From Acarospora socialis (lineage: Eukaryota; Ascomycota; Lecanoromycetes; Acarosporales; Acarosporaceae), in contig JAMYGW020000009.1 of assembly GCA_025617375.2 (NCBI GenBank), positions 1,240,001 through 1,304,000 of the forward strand: a stretch of 64,000 bases of DNA, read 5' to 3'. Position numbers and translations under genes: made by a program. How positions within the stretch are numbered: position 1 is the first letter of the stretch; each line of letters begins with the position of its first letter. This document shows, piece after piece, positions 58,363 through 64,000 of the stretch. The notes under the pieces were generated by a model. That model was not told the origin of the DNA. It did not search any database and saw only the letters and a program-made list of their open reading frames with translations.

Positions 58363-60585
58363 ATGGACCCTGTTGGTGAGCGGAACTCGTCCGACTGTAG
58401 CAGTACCGGCAAAGCTGGGTTCCAGTCGAGGCGTAGACGACTTCACAATCTCACAAGCCGGACCAAGACCAAAGCTAAAGCTCTTTTGAAGCTTGAGAAG
58501 CGGCATGACGGAGACAATGAGGGTTGCTGGCAGGACGAAAGTATGTCCGAACAGATCGATGAGAACCCAGCGTTCAACCCGAGCAAGGCTGTCAAGAAGG
58601 ATCGCGCAAGTATCGGTGAAGGCCGCGGTAAAGCATCGGGGACTTTACACACCGTTGTCGAGACCATAACACACCCCATAGACACTGTCAAGTCGAAAGC
58701 GACAAGAACAACCGCGGGCGTGCTTTCGGAAGCGGAGCGGCCAAAACCGTCTCAAGAATCTGACGCCAACTACTTGCAAGCGCACATAGACCTCAATCAA
58801 GTGCAAGCATCAAGCTCGTCCAGAATCGACCTCAATACGCAAGGACAGGATCCTATGGAGAACGAGCTCAAGCAAAAAGTGGAGGACATGGAAGCCCACA
58901 GACAGAGTCTACGCGTTGCATGGGTGACGAGCAGGCATGTCGATCGTGTGCGTGTGGTTCCAAAGAGATACGTGGAGTTTCCTCATGGCGAAGCGTTCGC
59001 GGAAAGGGATATCCACGGGGAAGTTTCACGCTACGAATGGCTTAAATGGTTGGGATATGTAAGTATAGAACAATCGCCTCACAATGAATGCGTAAGCTAA
59101 CAAAGCGCTCGTTATCAGATCATTCTCTATCATACACAAGACTTCAGTGGTCAGTATGTTGATGACTTTGACGAGCTGCCATTTGATCTGGACACTTTGA
59201 AGCATCATGTTGAAAGATTGGTCATGGCTAGTGCGCCGTGGCAAGCTTGGGCAATGGACGTTCGTAGTGTGTACCGTTGGGAAGACCCTGCGAAGACGGG
59301 GAAATGGCTTGCCATATATCTAGTGCTATGGTATACTCAACATCTGACAGCGTTTCTGGTTCGTTACTGACTCTTACTTGTTACTCACATCCGTTAACAG
59401 TCAACAGTGGGCATATATCATCTATATCGTTGTCAAGCACCGATATTTCCCATCAACCGTCAAGTCTCTAAACGAGTCTATCGATCGGACCATCCATGGA
59501 GGCAAGACGGCCTACAGCTTTGACGAACTGATCAGCAAGCACGGCCGTAAGGAATGGATGATGCCGCTCGTTGACGAGTTTGGACCATATGTGCAACTTC
59601 AGCTGAATGATATGGCAAATATGCTAGAGGTCTTCGCCAAGTCAGTAGTCTCAATGAAGTGCAAATCGTTACTTCCACGCTGACGAAGGCCAGTTTTCAT
59701 GCGTGGACATCACCGAAGAAGACAAGGAACTCTCTGTGTTTTTTCGCTGCTTGTCTTTCCCTGGCCTTGTTCGCAGATATGACGTTTTGCATGAAAGTGT
59801 TTTCTTTTATCGGCGGCGGCGGATTCTTCGTCTCCTGGCCCATTGCGAGCTTATACCCGAAGTATCGTAACCTCGTTTCGCCGTTCAAGTGGATCTTTTG
59901 GGACATTCCTACAGACGGTATGCTTCCGTCGCGTTCCGTATGCATAGAGAGTATTCTTGAAACTGACTATTACCCAGCCGAATGGTCCTTCCAATATTTG
60001 CGCAGACAGGCGCAGGAAGTTCGCGAAGAATTAATCAAGCGCAAGGTCGAGGAAGGCTATTCTCTCGAAACAAGATCTCCCGAAAGCGACTCACATGCGG
60101 CTGAAGAGACAATTCGCGGAAAGTTTCGAACTGGGCCTGTAGAAGAATATGAGGCAGTGTCAACTGGCTTCGAGAGCGGGAATGAGGATTTGCAAAGCGT
60201 GGTATCCAACACGAGTATACTGGAAAGCCAGGATGTCATTTCCTTCCGTGCTCAGTGGAACCGCCATATAGGCCGGCTTATCGTCCACTCAAGTGGCATA
60301 CGCTTTGTGCGAAGTCTGCCTAAGAAAGAGCTCTGGAATCGGACCTTTCTGGATATGATGGAGATGAGAAAGCTTCAAGGCTCCACTCTGACAAAACTCG
60401 CCATGAAGGCTCTAGGGCAACTCGAGTTCACGTTCAGGGATGGTGCAACATTGCGTATGGAGGCCATGAAGGACCGGGATGAGGCTTTCAACACAATCAT
60501 TGGATTTTCCGGATTGCAATGGCAGGTGTTACAGAGAGTTACTGATAAACACGGCAACGGGACTGATAAAGGAAACAAATCCTGA
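58363..60585 (+). CDS. DUF3292-like fungal membrane protein
   Basis: Exons 58363-59058, 59119-59358, 59408-59640 and 59694-60585 give 686 residues. Residues 1-170 are charged and probably disordered; a helical charged segment around 165-190 precedes a conserved core with RYVEFPHGEAF and EVSRYEWLKWLGY. Two hydrophobic hairpin regions follow: WLAIYLVLWYTQHLTAFL with WAYIIYIVV, and the pair LCFFAACLSLALFADM / FSFIGGGGFFVSWPIASLYP. The C-terminal part (about 560-670) reads like a GRAM/PH-type domain (RLIVHSSGIRFVRS). Tandem hydrophobic stretches plus such a domain suggest an organelle membrane or contact-site protein, but this is inference; the name rests on recall of the DUF3292 layout. Confidence 0.65.
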
Positions 60586-62402
60586 GACCTTGCTGAATGT
60601 TCCAATAAAGAATCGATCAACAGAGACTGTGGTATAAGTAAACGACATATCTGCCTTGGTCTTTGAGTTAACGGTTTTGGCATGCGAAATCCACTACGTG
60701 CTGCTCAGAGACGTCGCTCAAGTTGATGGGGCACTAGCCAATCCTTCACTGTTGATCTGTTAATTGCTCGCCGACATGCATTGCGTTCAAAGTGCGTATT
60801 GGTTGCGGATACCCTTCGGATGCTCTGCGCGTCTCGAGTTGTTCCCAGCTGGTAATATCCCAAGGGAAGTCAGTCCTGCCAAATCGAGTTCGATCGCTCT
60901 AGCGCACTACGTCGACGCCGCGTTCCAACCTGCTAAACCTCACACATGCTACCGATCGAACTGTCATTTTCCACGTGGACACTTCTGAAGCGTATGCCAG
61001 TACTGGTCGGAGGTCCGCCGGTGTAGACTCCAAACGGCCAGTACGAGTCAAATTTTGGCCTCTAAACCTTGGACATCCAGCGTACGCCGTACAGCTAGAT
61101 CCGGCGCAGGAGTTGGAAGACCCAGCGCCTTGACGACTCAATAACGGTGAAATGGACGTTGTAGAAGCTGACAATACCGCCACAACTGGACATCAGATCA
61201 CCGGTCACCCTGCATACAACAGAGAGCTATACAGAGTCATGACACTGCGGGTCGAAAGTTGCATGAAGATCCGCTAATTCCACATGGATGACATAGACAG
61301 AAATTGTATGGAAATATCAGAATCCAAGGATTATATTAGTCACTTAAGCATATGCAACTTTCAACCTGCAGTGTCATGATCCTGTACGACGAGCTGGAGG
61401 AGAAAGCAAACGGGTACCGTTTTGAACAAAGACTGCTTCAGCGGAAGTGATGGCAATGCAAGCTGTGAGTTCATGCTCAGTGTCGATACACAAGCTCTTC
61501 TATCCTCAGAAAGGTCGCTGTCCAGAAACGTCGAGCAACCTGACTGCTAGAAGAGCCACAGGCTCCATGAATACATATGGGAGTTTGGAAGCTTTAGATG
61601 TACAGGCGTGAGGTGATCACATGGTAGTTGCTGTTGGTATGCTGTTGCTGGCGAGGCGATGGGTCTTGTATAGAGAGATCGAGCGAACAATGCTTTTGGA
61701 GAGTAGCAGCCCAGGTGGAAGTCGAGCTAGAGGTACGAATTTAAGGCACAGATCGCATAACGGTAACAGTCACAACGGTGCCGTTGTGATATTTTCCAGG
61801 CCCTGGGGGGTTCTCTCTACGATACTGTACAGTGTACAAGTAACTCAATATTCACAGCCGGGTAGTGGCAGCTTCGGCAATGGATAAACTTCTCGCTTAG
61901 CTAGTGCCATTCGCGTCTATAAATTTCTCAACTTTTCTTCCAAAAACATTTCTTCTCTTTCCTTTTCTCCTTAACCTAGTGCACGGGCATTACGCGTATC
62001 AGTGAGGATTCGTCCGAGATCGTGTTTTTGCTAGTTGAAAACTACCTTTGACCACTCCTGTTGGTCTTCGGATCGACTGGGAATTTTTGGACAAAAACTG
62101 CTTCGCTCGTAGAAGAAAAGCCTTTTCATTACTGAAACTCCTTGCGAGTCGCTGTAGAGAAGAGAGCTGGTTGTAGATACATGGGAGTCGAGAGAGCAGC
62201 ACTACTAGCTATTGTATATGGAAGACGTGTGTAGAGCCTGTCCGTCCGTCCAGGATGCCAGTCATGCCGTGAAGATATCTCCTACAGCTTCGAGAGCAAC
62301 TTGTGTACCGACGGTGCTGAGTAGCAGCTGCGTATAAGCTACTCAGCCTACCCAAGGTGGCCGTGGGATAATCGTCATACTCTTGTTTTGAATTGCAATA
62401 GA
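60586..62402. other. Long intergenic region with a small foldback repeat
   Basis: 1.8 kb without a recognisable gene. Contains the inverted repeat at 61237-61379. The 60 bases before 61980 are pyrimidine-rich (CTTCTCTTTCCTTTTCTCC) and may mark a transcription start for the gene at 62403, which would then have a leader of about 400 bases. Confidence 0.45.
61237..61379. repeat. Short foldback element
   Basis: Arms 61237-61264 and 61352-61379 are inverted 28-mers with 26 matches; both begin TCATGACACTGC when read inward. The loop is 87 bp. No clear target duplication is visible, so it may be a decayed MITE or a structured regulatory element. Confidence 0.7.
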
Positions 62403-63588
62403 ATGACCAGAACAGTGTTAGTGACTGGGGCGACAGGTTTACTTGGGCGTGAAGTCGTGGGAGCTTTCCAGAGAGCTGGGTGGGAGGCTGTCGGGACCGG
62501 CTTTACCAGAGCTCGACCGCCTTCCACACTCAAGGTCGATTTAGGGAGAGAAGAGGATATCGTGGCTGCTCTTGAGGAAGTCAAGTATGAAGCCCAGCGT
62601 GTGCGATACGAGATGATCTTTAATCGAGATCCTGAAACTGATGGGTCCGAAGGCCACAAGTAGTCGTTCACTGTACGGACTATCTACCAACATTATTCGT
62701 CCTGCGTCAGGTTCACAAGCTTATGATCTAGGTGCTGCCAAACGGTCCCCTGACCAATGTGACGCCGATCCCAGCGCTGCCCGGGCCATCAATGTTACTG
62801 CCTCTCGTCTTCTCGCACGTGCGACCAACGCCCGGTCGATCCTACTAATTTATATCTCTACGGACTACGTCTTCCCTGGTACTCGTGGTGATGCACCCTA
62901 TGACAACGATGCACCCGCCCATCCTTCCAACCTGTATGGTCAGACAAAGCTCGATGGTGAAACCTCAGTTCTAGAAGAGACTGCAGATACCTGCTTGGGT
63001 GTCGTCCTGAGGGTACCGGTCCTTTACGGACATGCAGAGGATAACCAGGAAAGTGCCATCAATGTGCTACTGGATGCGTTGTGGAAAGCACAAGAAAAAG
63101 GTGCACAGATTAACATGGACGACTGGGCCTTGAGGTATCCCACCAACACAGAGGACGTGGGAAGGGTCTGTCAGGACGTTGCAGTTAGATACTTGGAAGC
63201 TGGGAAGGGGAGATCTTCGTTGCCGAGGGTATTGCAATTCTCCTCCGAAGACCGGTACACGAAGTTCGAGATTTGCGAACTGCTGGCGGAAATCATGGGA
63301 TTGCCCCTTGACGGGATCGTGAGGAACCAGCCGGGCAACATTCAAAGCGGAGGCGTACAGAGACCGTATGACACGCATCTGTCTACGAGGGCACTGAAGG
63401 AACTAGGGATCGATGTGCAGACGCAGGATTTCAAGGATTGGTGGTTGGTTCGCCAGTACCGCAAGCCACAACACATGATACTGACAGCTACGCAGGAGAC
63501 GGGAGGTTCGAGCAGTGCGGAGATAGGTAGAGACGCGTGTGAGCTCTGTGTGACTCGTCTAACTTACCAGATCAACTGTTCGTCGTAG
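62403..63588 (+). CDS. MAT2B/RmlD-like NAD(P)-binding reductase
   Basis: Exons 62403-62584, 62653-62672 and 62732-63588 give 352 residues. The start [19 protein letters not shown] has the GxxGxxG dinucleotide-binding loop. The joined exons give [20 protein letters not shown] (split over a 20-nt exon 2), then [30 protein letters not shown] and [11 protein letters not shown], with the SDR Tyr-x3-Lys pair. Late blocks LRVPVLYG and [21 protein letters not shown] match the extended-SDR family that includes the methionine adenosyltransferase regulatory subunit beta and dTDP-4-dehydrorhamnose reductase. In fungi such genes are usually annotated MAT2B-like. The last 40 or so residues after [10 protein letters not shown] show no similarity I recognise and might be wrongly spliced. 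Confidence 0.85.
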
Positions 63589-64000
63589 CACGCACTCAAT
63601 CTAGACGATTGTTAGACCCAGTCCGGGGGGAAGGTAGGATCACAGATGCCGGCATAGGTCCTTGTGGAGGGCTGCAAATGCACTGACGCCAGCATCGAAT
63701 ATGGTTATGGGGTTACTGAGAGCAAGGAGCTCGGCTGCCTGCTTCACAACGACGCGGACGGGAAGTTGATGCTCCCTGAAATAGTTACATATCTTGTAGT
63801 TGGGCGTGAGGACTCGCAATTTCCACATGCTGCTCACTGTTCTCTATAATTACGGGACTTGTACTCGTACGGAGTAGGTAAGCGCACTGTGGCAACTCTG
63901 GGCAAATGCATAAAGGATACCTTACCTACAAATACCTAACCAAACATGCCTGGAAGATACCTTATTACACCTAAATGTAGGCCTGACGTAACATCAATCA
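63589..64000. other. Intergenic sequence to the window end
   Basis: No gene seen. TACGGAGTA occurs at 63869-63877 next to GGTA, followed by several TACCTTACCTAC-like stretches; compare 34401 and 46465. Confidence 0.5.

Noticed and set aside
1-64000. CRISPR array, tRNA or rRNA genes
   Set aside because: I saw no regularly spaced direct repeats, no tRNA-like cloverleaf with A and B boxes, and no rRNA-like blocks. A covariance-model scan could still find a tRNA I missed.

Overview
The window is nuclear DNA of a filamentous ascomycete (Pezizomycotina). The genes carry short GT-AG introns of mostly 47-72 nt with CTGAC/CTAAC-like branch sites. The repeats are Tad/I-like LINEs with RNase H and Ty3/Gypsy chromoviruses, and an AT-rich mutated repeat block is flanked by broken HET and Hsp70-like genes. 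I cannot fix the class; Eurotiomycetes or Lecanoromycetes would fit, but that is a guess.

Left edge (1-2440): an unidentified open frame, a 433-bp Mutator-like MITE with 108-bp terminal inverted repeats and a 10-bp target duplication, and a decayed fungal Hsp70/actin-like ATPase gene.

Centre (about 2440-31200): a 29-kb AT-rich repeat block with no recognisable living host gene. From left to right it holds unassigned AT-rich DNA, a minus-strand Gypsy fossil, two minus-strand LINE copies (C and B, the 3' end of B abutting the truncated 5' end of C), a complete-looking plus-strand LINE (A), a second minus-strand Gypsy fossil carrying a small LINE fragment with its own target duplication, and a plus-strand chromoviral Gypsy fossil with both LTRs and a 5-bp duplication. 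B and A are near-identical inverted arms of 4.7 kb. LINE A also lies exactly between two inverted copies of an unrelated sequence of about 125 bp. The block has lost CG, CC and GG dinucleotides but keeps CA and TG, so it was shaped by a cytosine-mutating process with CpG/CpC preference rather than the classical CpA RIP.

Right part (31200-64000): ordinary gene-dense DNA after a truncated HET-domain relic at the border. The genes are a GFA/CENP-V-like protein, a WD40 plus inositol-polyphosphate 5-phosphatase fusion, a CHY zinc-finger protein, proteasome subunit alpha-4, a mitochondrial D-2-hydroxyacid dehydrogenase, a GCK-III/Ste20 kinase, a fungal rhodopsin-fold membrane protein, a small secreted protein, a DUF4048-like protein, TIM22, sulfite oxidase, a DUF3292-like membrane protein and a MAT2B-like reductase. 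These are mostly housekeeping genes with no shared pathway; three are mitochondrial or probably so. I worked out exon joins by hand from conserved protein motifs and splice sites, and all the summed coding lengths are multiples of three.
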